DNA from: Psychrobacter fozii
Lineage (GTDB): Bacteria; Pseudomonadota; Gammaproteobacteria; Pseudomonadales; Moraxellaceae
NCBI RefSeq assembly: GCF_003217155.1
Contig: NZ_QJSU01000010.1
Coordinates: 99,887-163,886, forward strand
Direction: 5' to 3'
DNA length: 64,000 nucleotides
The notes under the pieces were generated by a model. The model ran no database searches and had not been told where the DNA came from. It worked only from the letters and a program-made list of their open reading frames with translations. Every line of letters begins with the position of its first letter. The first letter of the stretch is position 1. Position numbers and translations under genes: made by a program. Below are positions 27,146-39,317 of this stretch, in pieces.

Positions 27146-27409
27146 CTACTGCTTACTTGCTACCAAACCATAAACCCAGCTACCAATTTTATAAAACCCT
27201 ACAATGATAAGAATAAGCACCACTGCCGCTAGCACGTAAGCCAGCCAATTAGGCACGCCACTCAACCAGCCAATCGTAAATGTCAGACCCATATAGGTCT
27301 CAACTGGCCAATTCATCATAGGTATCGGTGAGCCAGAATTAAGCAATGTCATAAAGCCAACGATAGCCAGCGTAGCAGTGACGACCCCAACACCTTGACG
27401 AGTATTCAT
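27146..27409 (-). CDS. Small membrane protein, unknown
   Basis: This 87-residue protein has two to three hydrophobic helices (about residues 7-23, 38-50 and 55-80) and little else. No family is recognised. It starts with ATG at 27409, with AAGGG nearby, and is only 53 bp downstream of the SDR gene on the same strand, so the two probably form one transcript ended by the hairpin at 27077-27111. A role linked to the SDR enzyme is possible but not shown. Confidence 0.6.
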   Translation of the reverse strand: MNTRQGVGVVTATLAIVGFMTLLNSGSPIPMMNWPVETYMGLTFTIGWLSGVPNWLAYVLAAVVLILIIVGFYKIGSWVYGLVASKQ

Positions 27410-27462
27410 TTTATCCCTTCTACAAATCCAATCAAACGTTAAGGCACCGGTTAAGGCGTCAG

Positions 27463-28269
27463 TTAAGGCATGGTCAAGCCACCGTCAACAGCGATGGATT
27501 GTCCTGTGATAGCGGCACTCAAGTCAGACGCCATTAGCAACACGGAATTAGCAAAGTCAGCTACTGAGGTCGCTTGACGTAGCGGCGTTGTAGTCGCAAT
27601 ATAATCAAATACCTCTTCTGTCGTTAGGCTACTCGCATCAGTCGTCTTTAACAGTCCGCCTGCCAACAGATTGACACGGATACCATATTGCCCTAATTCA
27701 GACGCTAAGTTACGCGTCAGCCCAATGAGTGCAGACTTAGCAGTGGTATAGTCGTAATAAGTAACCACCGGATTATAGACAAGGTTGGTTGAAATATTGA
27801 TAATCTTGCCCATCTTCTGCGCTTTCATTTGCGGCAATACCGCTTGCACCGTGTTGACTGCACCCTTAACGATGCCATCCATCTGCTGAGAGAAATGCGC
27901 CCAGTTAACGGTTTCTATACTGGTGTAATCCGCACTAGGATTGAACTGGTAACTAGGCAAAGCATTATTGACCAATATATCAATCGCACCGAAATGCTCA
28001 ATCACTGCCGCTGCCATTGCTTGCATTTGGATTGCGTCAGTCACATCCCCTTGATAAGCAGAAGCTTGCCCGCCTATGGCCTTAATATCAGCCACTACCG
28101 CTTCGGCGGCGTCTTTACTGTTCAGGTAATTGACACACACATTGGCCCCTGCTGCGGCCATCTGTTTAGCGATTTGTGCGCCAAGACCACGGCTAGCACC
28201 TGTGACAATAGCAACTTTGTCTTTGAGAAGCATTGGAATCGCTGCATCTACTGAGTGGTTCTGAGTCAT
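27463..28269 (-). CDS. SDR-family oxidoreductase (FabG-like)
   Basis: This 268-residue short-chain dehydrogenase has the Rossmann motif TGASRGLG, the NAD(P)-linked NNA motif (ILVNNALPS), the catalytic Ser in INISTNL and Tyr-Lys in YTTAK, then the C-terminal DGG segment. It resembles 3-oxoacyl-ACP reductase-type enzymes, but many SDRs of this type act on other substrates, and it is not in a fab cluster. The N-terminal 15 residues before KDKVAIVTG are polar, so Met at 28233 is an alternative start. It pairs with the 87-residue membrane protein gene downstream and is divergent from the binding-protein gene. Confidence 0.85.
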   Translation of the reverse strand: MTQNHSVDAAIPMLLKDKVAIVTGASRGLGAQIAKQMAAAGANVCVNYLNSKDAAEAVVADIKAIGGQASAYQGDVTDAIQMQAMAAAVIEHFGAIDILVNNALPSYQFNPSADYTSIETVNWAHFSQQMDGIVKGAVNTVQAVLPQMKAQKMGKIINISTNLVYNPVVTYYDYTTAKSALIGLTRNLASELGQYGIRVNLLAGGLLKTTDASSLTTEEVFDYIATTTPLRQATSVADFANSVLLMASDLSAAITGQSIAVDGGLTMP

Positions 28270-28584
28270 GAGGTTACATCCTTTATTATTATGTAGCGCG
28301 CCATGAGAAGAGATTTTATGGCACAGTCATTACAAATCCGCACTTATCATAGCATGATTATATACCGTCATTAGGCTGAGCAAACCTAACCTTATATCTC
28401 GTATCAAGCCTCTATTATTAACGGAAAATTAGCGCTTCATCACAGCGACTCGCATCGATTGCCTTAATTGCCCTTTAAATCACTGAAACAAATAGCCATA
28501 ATAGTGTAACTATCTATATTAAGTAGCATTTATCAATCGGTATTTTTCACTGATTGGCATCATTCTTTGTTTAGGAGAGATATT
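28270..28584. other. Divergent intergenic region, SDR / binding protein
   Basis: This 315-bp gap separates two divergent genes. It is A+T-rich, and no clear promoter pair, operator or small gene was seen beyond the ribosome-binding site for the TTG start at 28585. Confidence 0.6.
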
Positions 28585-29718
28585 TTGACCCGTTCATCAC
28601 CCCGTTCGTCATCGAGCATGTCGGCTCGTATTGGCCGTATCGTACCAAAAGCACTATTGACCATGGCTGTCGGCTTTGCACTTGCCAGCTGTAGCAACTC
28701 TGACAATGCAGCTGCTGATGGCAGTGCCACTGCGAGCAATGAGACTCTTAACTTATACAACTGGTCAGAGTATATGCCGCAAGAAATTCTTGATGGCTTT
28801 GAGGAAGAGACTGGTATATCGGTTAATTACACCACTTTTGATTCTAACGAAGCGATGTATGCCAAGCTGAAACTTCTCGATGACTCTAGCCAATATGATT
28901 TGGCTATTCCATCGACGTATTATGTCGAAAAAATGGCAAAAGAAGGCCTATTACAAGAGCTAGATAAATCTAAATTAAGCAACTTTAAAAATCTAGATAC
29001 ATCATTTACCAATACCAAAGTAGACCCAGAGAACAAGTACTCTATCCCTTATATGTGGGGCAGCACTGGTCTAGCGATTAATGGTGATAGCGTCGATCCT
29101 GCGACTGTAAATAGTTGGAATGACTTATGGCGCCCTGAGTTTAAAGGTCAAGTCATGCTGATGAATGACATGCGCGAAGTGTTTGGCATGGCACTACTCA
29201 CGCTTGGCTACTCGGGCAACAGCACCGATCCTAAAGAGATTGAAGCAGCTTATAATAAGCTCACGACCATAATGCCAAATGTAAAAACCTTCAACTCAGA
29301 TGCCTCACGTATGCCGTATATGGAGGGTGAAACTTCAGTGGGTATGACATGGAATGGCGAAGCGGTAATCGCCAATGATGAAGGTCTAACCAGCTTGGTT
29401 TATAAATATCCTAGCGAAGGCGCAATCTTATGGATGGACAACTTTGTCATTCCAGAAAACGCCAAACACGTTGATGCCGCGCATAAATTTATCGACTACC
29501 TATTACGCCCTGAAAACTCGAAAATCGTTAGTGAAGAGATTGGTTATGCCTCACCAAATATTGCAGCACGTGAAATGATGCCAGATGATGTGAAGAACAA
29601 CCCAACTATATACCCTCCTCAAGAAGTATTGGCCAAAGCTGAGTTTCAAGAAGATGTCGGTGATGATGCCTTGCAGCTTTATCAGCAGTATTGGGATAAG
29701 CTAAAAACGGGACGTTAG
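28585..29718 (+). CDS. Polyamine-type ABC substrate-binding lipoprotein (PotD/PotF-like)
   Basis: This 377-residue extracytoplasmic binding protein starts at a TTG codon, supported by AGGAGA 6 nt upstream; the next in-frame ATG at 28618 lacks a site. The signal ends in ALASC, so it is a lipoprotein. The mature part has PotD/PotF features: LNLYNWSEYMPQEIL, ANEAMY-like NEAMYAKL, YDLAIPSTYYVEKM, IPYMWGSTGLAIN and GETSVGMTWNGEA. Such proteins bind spermidine or putrescine and deliver it to an ABC importer. No permease or ATPase gene is near, so it must pair with a transporter elsewhere or act alone. It ends in a shared terminator with the FUSC gene. Confidence 0.85.
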   Translation: MTRSSPRSSSSMSARIGRIVPKALLTMAVGFALASCSNSDNAAADGSATASNETLNLYNWSEYMPQEILDGFEEETGISVNYTTFDSNEAMYAKLKLLDDSSQYDLAIPSTYYVEKMAKEGLLQELDKSKLSNFKNLDTSFTNTKVDPENKYSIPYMWGSTGLAINGDSVDPATVNSWNDLWRPEFKGQVMLMNDMREVFGMALLTLGYSGNSTDPKEIEAAYNKLTTIMPNVKTFNSDASRMPYMEGETSVGMTWNGEAVIANDEGLTSLVYKYPSEGAILWMDNFVIPENAKHVDAAHKFIDYLLRPENSKIVSEEIGYASPNIAAREMMPDDVKNNPTIYPPQEVLAKAEFQEDVGDDALQLYQQYWDKLKTGR

Positions 29719-29765
29719 TCGCCGTTTTCTCCTTCGTTCTGAAAATCGAAAAGATAAATAAGACC

Positions 29766-29801
29766 AAAAAAACGCTGACTTTAGATAGTCAGCGTTTTTT
29801 T
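29766..29801. terminator. Bidirectional terminator
   Basis: Arms AAAAAAACGCTGACT and AGTCAGCGTTTTTTT (15 bp) with loop TTAGAT, between the convergent binding-protein and FUSC genes. Confidence 0.92.
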
Positions 29802-29804
29802 GCG

Positions 29805-31019
29805 TTATAAATGCAGGTCTCCCTCGCCGCCCTGCTCTTTCATTCTACGCTGCTCACGGCGTTGATAGCCAAGCCCAGATGCCGCATACCATTGTGGCTT
29901 AGTTGTTTGTAACAACTCACTCATCTGCTGTAGTTGAGTCTGTAACGTTTGAGTCAACCAAAAGTACCCTTGCCATTCAAACGATAGATGCTTGACACTT
30001 GGATATTCTGAAACAGCAATACGAGTAATGGGTCGGAACACCTCATCACTGGGACTGCGCAATACTGCTGCTATGTGCTGCATGGCTTGCGTCAGCTCAC
30101 TCTGATAATGTATCAATAAGATATGATTGTCATCATCGATTTCAATGTTTGCCAAACGTGGAGCGGCACTCAACAACAAATCAATGGTGCCAATGATATT
30201 ACGGTGAGTACGTTGAATGGTCTCCAGCGTTGTCTTGTTAATGCCTGACTCACTGGCAGTCGCCGCGATATGTGGGCGAACGGCTAGCAGACGCTTATTA
30301 ATCTGTTGTAATGCGTTGACCAACGTCTGATTTACAGGTACACCGTCATCAGGAAAGACAACAGAGTTAGGCTTTATATTCACGTTGTCTGGCGTGTCCT
30401 CAGTCGCGTCATCAATATGCCTGCCCACACCAGCATACAAGTTGCTACAGGCATCGAGGTTGCTACTCAGTAAAAATCGCCACATCAGTGTCGATTTCAG
30501 TGGCAAGATAAGTGTCACGGCTACCGAAACGCCAGTACCTAATAAGATATTCAGCGCACGATAAATTCCGTCTTGACTCATATTGCTTTGTCCCAAATTT
30601 GAGACAATCATCAACATCGTGATACCAGTCAGCAAACCTGTATAACCGAGCTTTCGGACTGCTAAATAACCGATAAAGCCACTCACCAAACCAATCAGCG
30701 CATAATAAACCCATGTCCATGCATTCACACTGTCGCTAAACCACAGAATACTAAAAGCGGCGACAATACCCAATAGCGTACCAAGTATCCGCTCTTTAGC
30801 CTTGGTATAAATAGCACCTTGATACTGCAATAGACCTAAAATGATGAATACGGTGATGGTTGTCCATTCACCATGTGGAAAACCAGTAAGGACATTGACT
30901 AGCAAGGCCAATATTACAGCCACACCTAAGCGTATGGCATGCAAAATATCTGCATATTGATAACGGACGTAAGGCTCAACAAACGGAGCAGACACACGCT
31001 GCCAAAGGATTGATTTCAC
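29805..31019 (-). CDS. FUSC-family membrane protein
   Basis: This 404-residue protein has an N-terminal membrane half with about six helices (residues 25-180) and a soluble C-terminal half. The segment GEWTTITVFIILGLLQYQGAIYTKAKERILGTLLGI is the fusaric-acid/aromatic-acid exporter-type signature: a conserved helix followed by the KA..R..GT motif. FUSC proteins are linked to export of aromatic acids and similar compounds or to membrane homeostasis; the substrate is unknown. Single-domain bacterial forms like this usually have one membrane half. It is convergent with the binding-protein gene and lies downstream of gltD with 188 bp between, separated by the gltBD terminator. Confidence 0.8.
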   Translation of the reverse strand: MKSILWQRVSAPFVEPYVRYQYADILHAIRLGVAVILALLVNVLTGFPHGEWTTITVFIILGLLQYQGAIYTKAKERILGTLLGIVAAFSILWFSDSVNAWTWVYYALIGLVSGFIGYLAVRKLGYTGLLTGITMLMIVSNLGQSNMSQDGIYRALNILLGTGVSVAVTLILPLKSTLMWRFLLSSNLDACSNLYAGVGRHIDDATEDTPDNVNIKPNSVVFPDDGVPVNQTLVNALQQINKRLLAVRPHIAATASESGINKTTLETIQRTHRNIIGTIDLLLSAAPRLANIEIDDDNHILLIHYQSELTQAMQHIAAVLRSPSDEVFRPITRIAVSEYPSVKHLSFEWQGYFWLTQTLQTQLQQMSELLQTTKPQWYAASGLGYQRREQRRMKEQGGEGDLHL

Positions 31020-31121
31020 GCAAGGTTACTCTTTTTAGTTGATAGGCAGGACGAATGATAAAAACCATAAGTTACTAACGGACATGCTAGCAGCCGCGAC
31101 TCTATTTACAAAGCAATAATC

Positions 31122-31161
31122 AAAAAAAACGCCTCTTGCCTATCGAAAGACAAAAGACGTT
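31122..31161 (-). terminator. gltBD terminator
   Basis: Read on the minus strand, arms AACGTCTTTTG and CAAGAGGCGTT (9 of 11 pairs) are followed by eight T. It lies about 47 bp past the gltD stop. Confidence 0.75.
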
Positions 31162-31207
31162 CACGTTCAGAGTTTATTGATATCTAACTGAATTTAGGTA
31201 AAGCTAA

Positions 31208-32641
<1,434 letters not shown>

Positions 32642-32769
32642 CTATAGTGGGCGGTGACAGCCTTTGATGACTGATTCATTTGACATATAAGATATGAATA
32701 TCATTGCTGTCACTTACCTGCTTAAAACTTGTGAGTTAAAACGTATCTTAAAATATATCGGCAATCACA

Positions 32770-35700
32770 CTATTGCGGATCAGCCATTGTCGTTTTAAGA
32801 AGGCTTGCAATGTTCGCCGCTTTTGGTTTCACCAAGTAAAACTTACGAACATAGTGTTCAAAGTCATCTAATATCGTCTGACCCCATGCACTGCCTGTTT
32901 TAGCTACATGCGTTTCAATCACTTGTTGCAAGTGAATGCGATGTTCCTCAGTTTGCTCACTTGAGATACGGTTGAGATCGATCAGCTCATGGTTGCAACG
33001 GTCAAAGAAATCGCCATCCATATCTAGAACATAAGCGAAACCGCCCGTCATACCAGCCCCGAAGTTGAGACCTGTACGTCCAAGAATAGTGACGATGCCA
33101 CCTGTCATATATTCACAGCAATGATCGCCAGTACCTTCGATGACAGCATGTGCGCCAGAGTTACGAACACCAAATCGCTCGCCTGCCGTACCCGCTGCAT
33201 ACAACTTACCACCTGTTGCACCATATAGACAGGTATTACCAATGATGGCGGTATCTTGCGCAGTAAAGACTGAATCTTTCGGTGGATAAATAACAATCTC
33301 ACCGCCTGCCATGCCTTTACCAACATAGTCATTAGCATCGCCTTCAAGCTCGATATTTAGACCACCTGCGTTCCAAACACCCAAACTCTGTCCTGCAGTA
33401 CCAGTCAGATGCAATCTCACTGGCATATCACTCATGCCAAGATTGCCCCATACTTGCGCGATTTCACCAGAAATACGGGCACCGATAGAGCGATCACAGT
33501 TACCAACATAATAGCTATAATCACCGCCTATTCCTTGACGAATATTGAGTAGCATATCGCTAACCATTTGTTCAGCTAGCAAACCTTTATCAAATGGCTC
33601 GTTGCGCTCTACCTGACAGGTTTGTGCTTTACCAGCACTCGCTGGATGACTAAACAATAACGGTGTCAAATCAAGATGACGCTGCTTGTCAGTGTTGCCT
33701 TCTAGCACTTCAAGTAAGTCAGTACGCCCGACCAGCTCTTCCATACTACTAACACCAAGTGCCGCTAACCACTCACGAGTTTCGGTCGCCACAAACTTGA
33801 AGAAGTTAATCAACATCTCTGCTTCACCAATGAAATGCTCATCGCGTAACTTGGCTTTTTGGGTAGCAACGCCTGTTGGGCAATTATTCAAATGACAGAT
33901 ACGTAGATATTTACAACCAACCGCAATCATCGGCGTGGTACCAAACCCAAAGCTTTCTGCACCAAGAATGGCTGCTTTGACCACGTCAAGTCCTGTCTTT
34001 AGACCACCATCAGTTTGCACACGTACTTTATCTCGTAGTCCATTGACCCGTAGCGACTGATGAGTCTCTGCCAGACCTAGCTCCCATGGTGAGCCTGCAT
34101 GATGGATAGAAGACAGCGGAGAGGCTGCTGTGCCACCATCATAGCCTGAGATAGTAATTAGGTCAGCATAGGCTTTTGCCACGCCTGTAGCGATAGTTCC
34201 AACGCCTGGACGGGATACTAGCTTCACAGAAACTAAGGCATCAGGATTGACTTGTTTCAAATCAAAAATGAGCTGTGCCAAATCTTCAATCGAATAAATA
34301 TCATGATGCGGCGGTGGTGAAATCAATGTGACGCCAGGTACCGAATAACGCAAGCGTGCAATCAAAGCGTTAACTTTACCACCAGGCAACTGACCACCCT
34401 CGCCCGGCTTCGCACCCTGAGCGACTTTGATCTGCATGACTTCTGCTGAGCGTAGATACGCAGGTGTCACCCCAAAACGACCAGAAGCAATTTGCTTGAT
34501 TTTTGAGTTACGCAACGTGCCATAACGTACTGGATCTTCACCGCCCTCACCAGAGTTTGAGCGACCACCAATGGTGTTCATTGCCATAGCAATTGATTCA
34601 TGCGCTTCAGGTGACAAGGCACCTAGTGACATGCCAGCGGAGTCAAAACGTGTCAAGATTTTAGAGATATCTTCGACATCATTTACATCGATGGAATTGT
34701 CAGTTTTTAACTTTAACAAGTCACGTAAAGTGGCGACTGGACGACTATTGACCAAATCCGCATAGCGGCGGTAGTTTTCATAGTCACCAGTACGTACCGC
34801 TGTATGTAGGCTGTTGATCACGTCTGGATTAAAGGCATGGTACTCTTTATTGAAGACAAACTTGAGCAAACCACCTTGATCGAGCGGTGCACGACGCTTA
34901 AAGGCATTGGCTGCTAATTGTGCTTGATCCGCGGCCAAGTCAGCAAAGGTGGCACCTTTAATACGGCTTTGCACGCCTTTGAAACATAAGCTAACCACTT
35001 CTTCAGAGAGGCCAACCGCTTCAAACAACTGAGCAGCACGATAAGAAACAATGGTAGAGATACCCATTTTTGATAAGATTTTTAGCAGTCCTTTATCCAA
35101 GCCTTTACGGAAATTAACCCGCGCCTGAATCGGATCACCGAGCAGCTCACCAGTTGCCACCAAATCATCGATGACATCATAAGCTAAGTATGGATACACG
35201 CAGGTCGCGCCAAAGCCAATCAATACCGCTACTTGATGTGAGTCACGAGCCAGACCTGTCTCGATGATTAAGTTAGCATCAGTACGAATACCTTGACCAA
35301 TGAGATAATGATGCACGGCACCCGTTACCATGATGGCATTGGCTGGTACTTTATCCGCATCGATGTCTCTGTCAGACAATACGATTAAAGTATTACCAGC
35401 ACGAATAGTAGTTGCCACTTGCTCACAAATAGCAGTGATGGCTTCTGATAACTCTAGAGTACGATCGTAGTTCAAATCAATACGAGCCATCTTGAACGCT
35501 GGATCATCCAAGGTTTCGAGCTGCTGCATCTTGCTGGCTGACAATACTGGCGATGACAAGATAATACGATGAGCGTCTCGCGCTGACGGCGCAAACACAT
35601 TGGTCTCAGCACCTAAGCAAGTCTGTAGCGACATGACAATGGATTCGCGTAATGGATCAATCGGTGGATTGGTCACCTGTGCGAATTGCTGACGGAAGAA

Positions 35701-37233
35701 ATCACCGACATGACGGATTTGCTGCGAGAGCACTGCCATTGGCGTATCATCACCCATCGAACCGACAGGCTCTTGACCATTTTCGGCGTTGGGACGAATG
35801 ATTTCGGTGCGCTCTTCATTGGTGATGTGATACATCTTTTGCAATGTTTTTAGCTGATCGCCGCGACATGATTGCGCTGCTAACTCTTCTTCTAGGCGTT
35901 CGTCATCACGGATACGAGTCGCTTCTTCGCGTAACCATTTACGATATGGATGCGCTTTTTTGAGCAAGGTAGCAATGGCTCTAGTATCTAAAATCTGACC
36001 TGTTAGTGTATCAATGACCAGCATCTGACCTGGACCGACACGCCCTTTTGCTAGCACATCTTTAGGGTCATAATCCCAAACGCCAACTTCAGAGGCGACA
36101 GTGATATAGCCATTCTTAGTCGTTACCCAACGTGAAGGACGTAGACCGTTTCTATCGAGCATACAGACGGCATAGCGTCCATCTTGAATGACCAGACCAG
36201 CAGGGCCATCCCACGCTTCCATATGCTGTGAATAGAACTCATAAAAGGCACGCAAGTCCATATCCATACTATCAACGTTCTGCCACGCTGGCGGTACGAG
36301 TATCGACATCGCATGGAATAAGTTCATGCCACCTGACATAAGCACTTCAAGCATGTTATCTAAACTTGATGAATCAGAACCACTGCTATTTACCAACGGT
36401 GTCAATTCATTCAAGTTAGGCAGTTTGTCTGATTTTAACTTTGGCGTACGGGCTTCAGACCAGTTACGGTTACCCGTGATGGTATTCAATTCACCATTGT
36501 GAGCGAGATAACGGAATGGCTGTGCTAATGGCCAACGCGGTAAAGTATTGGTCGAAAAACGTTGATGGAACACCACAATATGTGACGCCAAACGCGCATC
36601 TTGCAAATCTAAAAAGAACGCTGGCAAGTCTGATGGCATCACCAAACCTTTATAGATAATAGTCTGACAGCTCAATGAACAAACATAGAATAATTCGTCA
36701 TCAATCAGTTGCTGTTCTGCTTTTTTACGTGCCACAAACAGCTTACGGTTAAAGTCATCCGCAGCCAAATCATCAGGGGCATTGACGAATATCTGCTTGA
36801 AATCCGGTAATGTCTCACGGCCAATCTCACCAACGATACTAAGGTCAAGCGGTACGTCGCGCCAGCCAGCCACCTCTAACCCTTGTGCTGCAATCTCATC
36901 ACTTAGCACTTGCTGGCTATGCTTGGCTTTAGCCTCATCTAAATTGACGAACACCATACCAACGGCAAAGTTTTCGGTGATGGCTAATTTTTGCTCAGCA
37001 GCAATCTTTCTAAAAAACTCAGTAGGCGTGGCCAGTAATAAACCACAACCGTCACCAGTTTTACCATCAGCAGCAACACCACCACGGTGAGTCATACAGC
37101 TTAGACTATGAATAGCTGTTTTTACCAAATCATGACTGGCTTGCCCTTCAATATGAGCAATCAAACCAAAACCACAGTTATCAGAAAAGTCATCTGGCGT
37201 AGCCAGGTGAGTTTGCGAGGAGATCATTGACAT
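32770..37233 (-). CDS. gltB: Glutamate synthase large subunit GltB
   Basis: GltB (1487 residues from ATG 37233) carries the glutaminase, ammonia tunnel and FMN-dependent synthase. The N-terminal nucleophile lies in [10 protein letters not shown] at Cys20, so a 19-residue propeptide must be cleaved. The central and FMN domains show [11 protein letters not shown] and [18 protein letters not shown]. The 3Fe-4S ligands are in [15 protein letters not shown]. The C-terminal GXGXG beta-helix domain shows GGEIVIYPP and [24 protein letters not shown]. The start is set by AAAAGGA six nt upstream; a longer frame to 37368 adds 45 unrelated residues. Inverted repeats lie 380-485 bp upstream. Confidence 0.97.
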   Translation of the reverse strand: MSMISSQTHLATPDDFSDNCGFGLIAHIEGQASHDLVKTAIHSLSCMTHRGGVAADGKTGDGCGLLLATPTEFFRKIAAEQKLAITENFAVGMVFVNLDEAKAKHSQQVLSDEIAAQGLEVAGWRDVPLDLSIVGEIGRETLPDFKQIFVNAPDDLAADDFNRKLFVARKKAEQQLIDDELFYVCSLSCQTIIYKGLVMPSDLPAFFLDLQDARLASHIVVFHQRFSTNTLPRWPLAQPFRYLAHNGELNTITGNRNWSEARTPKLKSDKLPNLNELTPLVNSSGSDSSSLDNMLEVLMSGGMNLFHAMSILVPPAWQNVDSMDMDLRAFYEFYSQHMEAWDGPAGLVIQDGRYAVCMLDRNGLRPSRWVTTKNGYITVASEVGVWDYDPKDVLAKGRVGPGQMLVIDTLTGQILDTRAIATLLKKAHPYRKWLREEATRIRDDERLEEELAAQSCRGDQLKTLQKMYHITNEERTEIIRPNAENGQEPVGSMGDDTPMAVLSQQIRHVGDFFRQQFAQVTNPPIDPLRESIVMSLQTCLGAETNVFAPSARDAHRIILSSPVLSASKMQQLETLDDPAFKMARIDLNYDRTLELSEAITAICEQVATTIRAGNTLIVLSDRDIDADKVPANAIMVTGAVHHYLIGQGIRTDANLIIETGLARDSHQVAVLIGFGATCVYPYLAYDVIDDLVATGELLGDPIQARVNFRKGLDKGLLKILSKMGISTIVSYRAAQLFEAVGLSEEVVSLCFKGVQSRIKGATFADLAADQAQLAANAFKRRAPLDQGGLLKFVFNKEYHAFNPDVINSLHTAVRTGDYENYRRYADLVNSRPVATLRDLLKLKTDNSIDVNDVEDISKILTRFDSAGMSLGALSPEAHESIAMAMNTIGGRSNSGEGGEDPVRYGTLRNSKIKQIASGRFGVTPAYLRSAEVMQIKVAQGAKPGEGGQLPGGKVNALIARLRYSVPGVTLISPPPHHDIYSIEDLAQLIFDLKQVNPDALVSVKLVSRPGVGTIATGVAKAYADLITISGYDGGTAASPLSSIHHAGSPWELGLAETHQSLRVNGLRDKVRVQTDGGLKTGLDVVKAAILGAESFGFGTTPMIAVGCKYLRICHLNNCPTGVATQKAKLRDEHFIGEAEMLINFFKFVATETREWLAALGVSSMEELVGRTDLLEVLEGNTDKQRHLDLTPLLFSHPASAGKAQTCQVERNEPFDKGLLAEQMVSDMLLNIRQGIGGDYSYYVGNCDRSIGARISGEIAQVWGNLGMSDMPVRLHLTGTAGQSLGVWNAGGLNIELEGDANDYVGKGMAGGEIVIYPPKDSVFTAQDTAIIGNTCLYGATGGKLYAAGTAGERFGVRNSGAHAVIEGTGDHCCEYMTGGIVTILGRTGLNFGAGMTGGFAYVLDMDGDFFDRCNHELIDLNRISSEQTEEHRIHLQQVIETHVAKTGSAWGQTILDDFEHYVRKFYLVKPKAANIASLLKTTMADPQ

Positions 37234-37611
37234 AGCTGGTCCTTTTGAGTAAACGGGTTGCCTATACATCCAATGCGGCACATAAGCTAGTCCCCGTAAG
37301 CAGAACGGGCTGATAGTTAATATTCGTATATAGGATTCAATAAATGATGCAACGCTCATAGACATCATGCGTTAAGAGTAAGGTCAAACCTTCGACTCTT
37401 TTAACGGATAGCATCTGTCTCAATAAATAATTAGCGTCTTAATAGATAGTAAGTAATTGCCGTTGGCAGCGAGAGAAAGTACTGCCCTGTATACCAATTA
37501 CCTAGTTATCAATAACGTAATATCGTTATCTTGAGTATCGCTTGTTGTTAAACCCCGTCCAGCACTTAAAACCAATTAGCTGAATAGTTAATAACAATGC
37601 ATTTGATTAAT

Positions 37612-37639
37612 CTTGAATATCTGACGCTCTGTATTCAAG
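37612..37639. promoter_or_regulatory. Inverted repeat CTTGAATA / TATTCAAG
   Basis: Two perfect 8-bp arms lie 12 bp apart, about 380-405 bp upstream of the gltB start. The same CTTGAATA octamer recurs at 37697. It may be an operator or an RNA hairpin. Confidence 0.4.
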
Positions 37640-37683
37640 CGCGTTATCAATCCTAATAAAGGGTGATAATAAGAGAGGTTGCT

Positions 37684-37718
37684 CTACTTGTAATCGCTTG
37701 AATATGCATAACAAGTAG
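37684..37718. promoter_or_regulatory. Inverted repeat CTACTTGT / ACAAGTAG
   Basis: Perfect 8-bp arms are separated by 19 nt that contain a further CTTGAATAT. It lies 45 bp from the repeat at 37612-37639. Function unknown. Confidence 0.4.
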
Positions 37719-38049
37719 CAGCGCTTGAGCCAAAATAATTAGTAACCTATTTTATAAATAGTGGGATTTTACTAATTGACTGTTAAATAAGTAGTTTTTA
37801 CGATAACTATACAGAACGTCGCCCACAGTTATATTAGTTAATGATGACCAAAAAATCTAGTCTTTTCTACGGATTCATCAACCATATTTTGTAAGAGAAC
37901 TTATTACTATTGGTTATAAGACAACTAAAAACCGTGCGCAAAACTTAATGTGAAGTAGCTATTACTATGTTGGCTGAAATAATTAATTTGAGCTTATCCC
38001 ATCAAAGCCCTTCTTTTTGATGTTAATAAAATGCTATATGGCGCGCCAT

Positions 38050-38083
38050 AAAAAACCCACTAATTATTCGTTAGTGGGTTTTT
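38050..38083. terminator. Terminator of the aroKB-SPOR transcript
   Basis: Arms AAAAAACCCACTAA and TTAGTGGGTTTTT (13 bp) with a 7-nt loop, 23 bp past the stop at 38106 on the minus strand. Confidence 0.9.
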
Positions 38084-38105
38084 AAATTATAATGATAATG
38101 AAATA

Positions 38106-39188
38106 TTAATTACTTTTGGCTTCTATCAGTGCTTTTATGCTGTCATTACCATTTTTAGGAGTGTTGGCATTAGCAGTTGTGTTACTAGAATTTGCGCTAT
38201 TAGCCGTACTCGGCGTCTTAGCTGCTGGTACTACTGGTGACTTTGGCGTAGCAGTTGGTGGTTTCGGTGTTGGCACTACTGGAGGTTTTGGAGGAGTAGT
38301 GTCAGCACCTGATGCAGGCTTTTTGTTATCCTGCTCAGCTTTGCTAGTAGCACCATCATCTTTCGTCGTCGTAACAGACGATGATTGCTCTTCGTTCACC
38401 ACAGTACGCTGCTCATTAACAGACAAGGTGTCAGAGGTATCCGCTGACTGACGAATGCTTTCATTGCCATTTGTGTTGCTTTCTGCGGTCTCAGCAACTG
38501 GTTTTTTCTGACGTACTGGTACTTCACGCTTAGTCGGTTTTAAGTCAATAGAGCGAGTACGTTTGGTGCTCAAATCTTTCATTGGATCAGCACGCGTGTA
38601 GTTATCGATAATACCAACATATCGATTGATTTCTTCTGGTAACACACGCACATCAGCAGGCAATCTAAAGTCGATAAGCTTGGCTGCTCCAACCGCTTCC
38701 TGTGGGCTGCTCATCAGTCCATAAGTTAGCATATAACGCATTTGCTTTTCATCATCGAGATAACGGAAATAAGCGAATTTACTACGGTCTTTGCGACCTT
38801 CTAGATAATTAATAATCACATCATTTTCAGCGACATTCATCACCTGCACAGTCCATTTACCTTTATTGGCCAGCAAATACCCCTTGTCTTTGAATTCATC
38901 GGGATAATTACGCAAGTCTTGAATCGCTGCATCAAAACTGAGTGGCTGTACATCCGTATCTAGCTCATGCAACGATTCAATTTTTAAAGGTTGCTCAAGC
39001 TCAGTACTCAGCGTTTCCGGTGCGGATATTGGAGCATTTTCAATTTTGGCACCCATCGCTGGCGTTTGACTAAACATCCAAATCAGAGCCGTTAGTACGC
39101 CTAACAGCAAAGTCACTACCAGCCAGATCAATGCTTGACGTCGATAAGATTGGCTAGCGCTATGCGGCGTCGGTCTTGATGCTGCCAT
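38106..39188 (-). CDS. DamX-like membrane protein with internal SPOR-type domain
   Basis: This 360-residue protein has a short cytoplasmic tail, one transmembrane helix (about 19-38) and a periplasmic part. A SPOR-like domain spans about residues 110-190: GKWTVQVMNV at its start, LTYGLMSSPQEAVGAAK in the middle. SPOR domains bind denuded glycan strands at the division site. The last 165 residues are low-complexity (Pro/Ser/Thr/Asn-rich), so the domain is not at the C-terminus as it is in DamX. Its position right after aroB matches damX in Enterobacteria. The start at 39188 follows AAGGAT; a longer frame to 39236 has no site. The SPOR call is inferred from pattern. Confidence 0.6.
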   Translation of the reverse strand: MAASRPTPHSASQSYRRQALIWLVVTLLLGVLTALIWMFSQTPAMGAKIENAPISAPETLSTELEQPLKIESLHELDTDVQPLSFDAAIQDLRNYPDEFKDKGYLLANKGKWTVQVMNVAENDVIINYLEGRKDRSKFAYFRYLDDEKQMRYMLTYGLMSSPQEAVGAAKLIDFRLPADVRVLPEEINRYVGIIDNYTRADPMKDLSTKRTRSIDLKPTKREVPVRQKKPVAETAESNTNGNESIRQSADTSDTLSVNEQRTVVNEEQSSSVTTTKDDGATSKAEQDNKKPASGADTTPPKPPVVPTPKPPTATPKSPVVPAAKTPSTANSANSSNTTANANTPKNGNDSIKALIEAKSN

Positions 39189-39317
39189 GGGAATATCCTT
39201 GGTAAAAATAAAATTGACTGCATTAAATAGATGCACAGGTCATTAGCATTACTGTGAATCAGCTCTTATAAGCGCTTAATTTTAGCATGCACTTATGAAC
39301 TCTGATTTTTTGATACA

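Larger units (their letters stand above)
37234..38105. other. Long intergenic region upstream of gltB
   Basis: This 872-bp gap is unusually large for this genome. It holds the terminator of the SPOR gene (38050-38083) and two inverted repeats at 37612-37639 and 37684-37718. No protein gene or tRNA was seen. The gltB promoter must be here; no sigma-54 site was recognised. Confidence 0.6.

Noticed and set aside
38116..38451. Val/Gly-rich frame on the plus strand opposite the SPOR gene tail
   Set aside because: Arises from the repetitive Pro/Thr/Ala codons of the antisense gene; no start signal.
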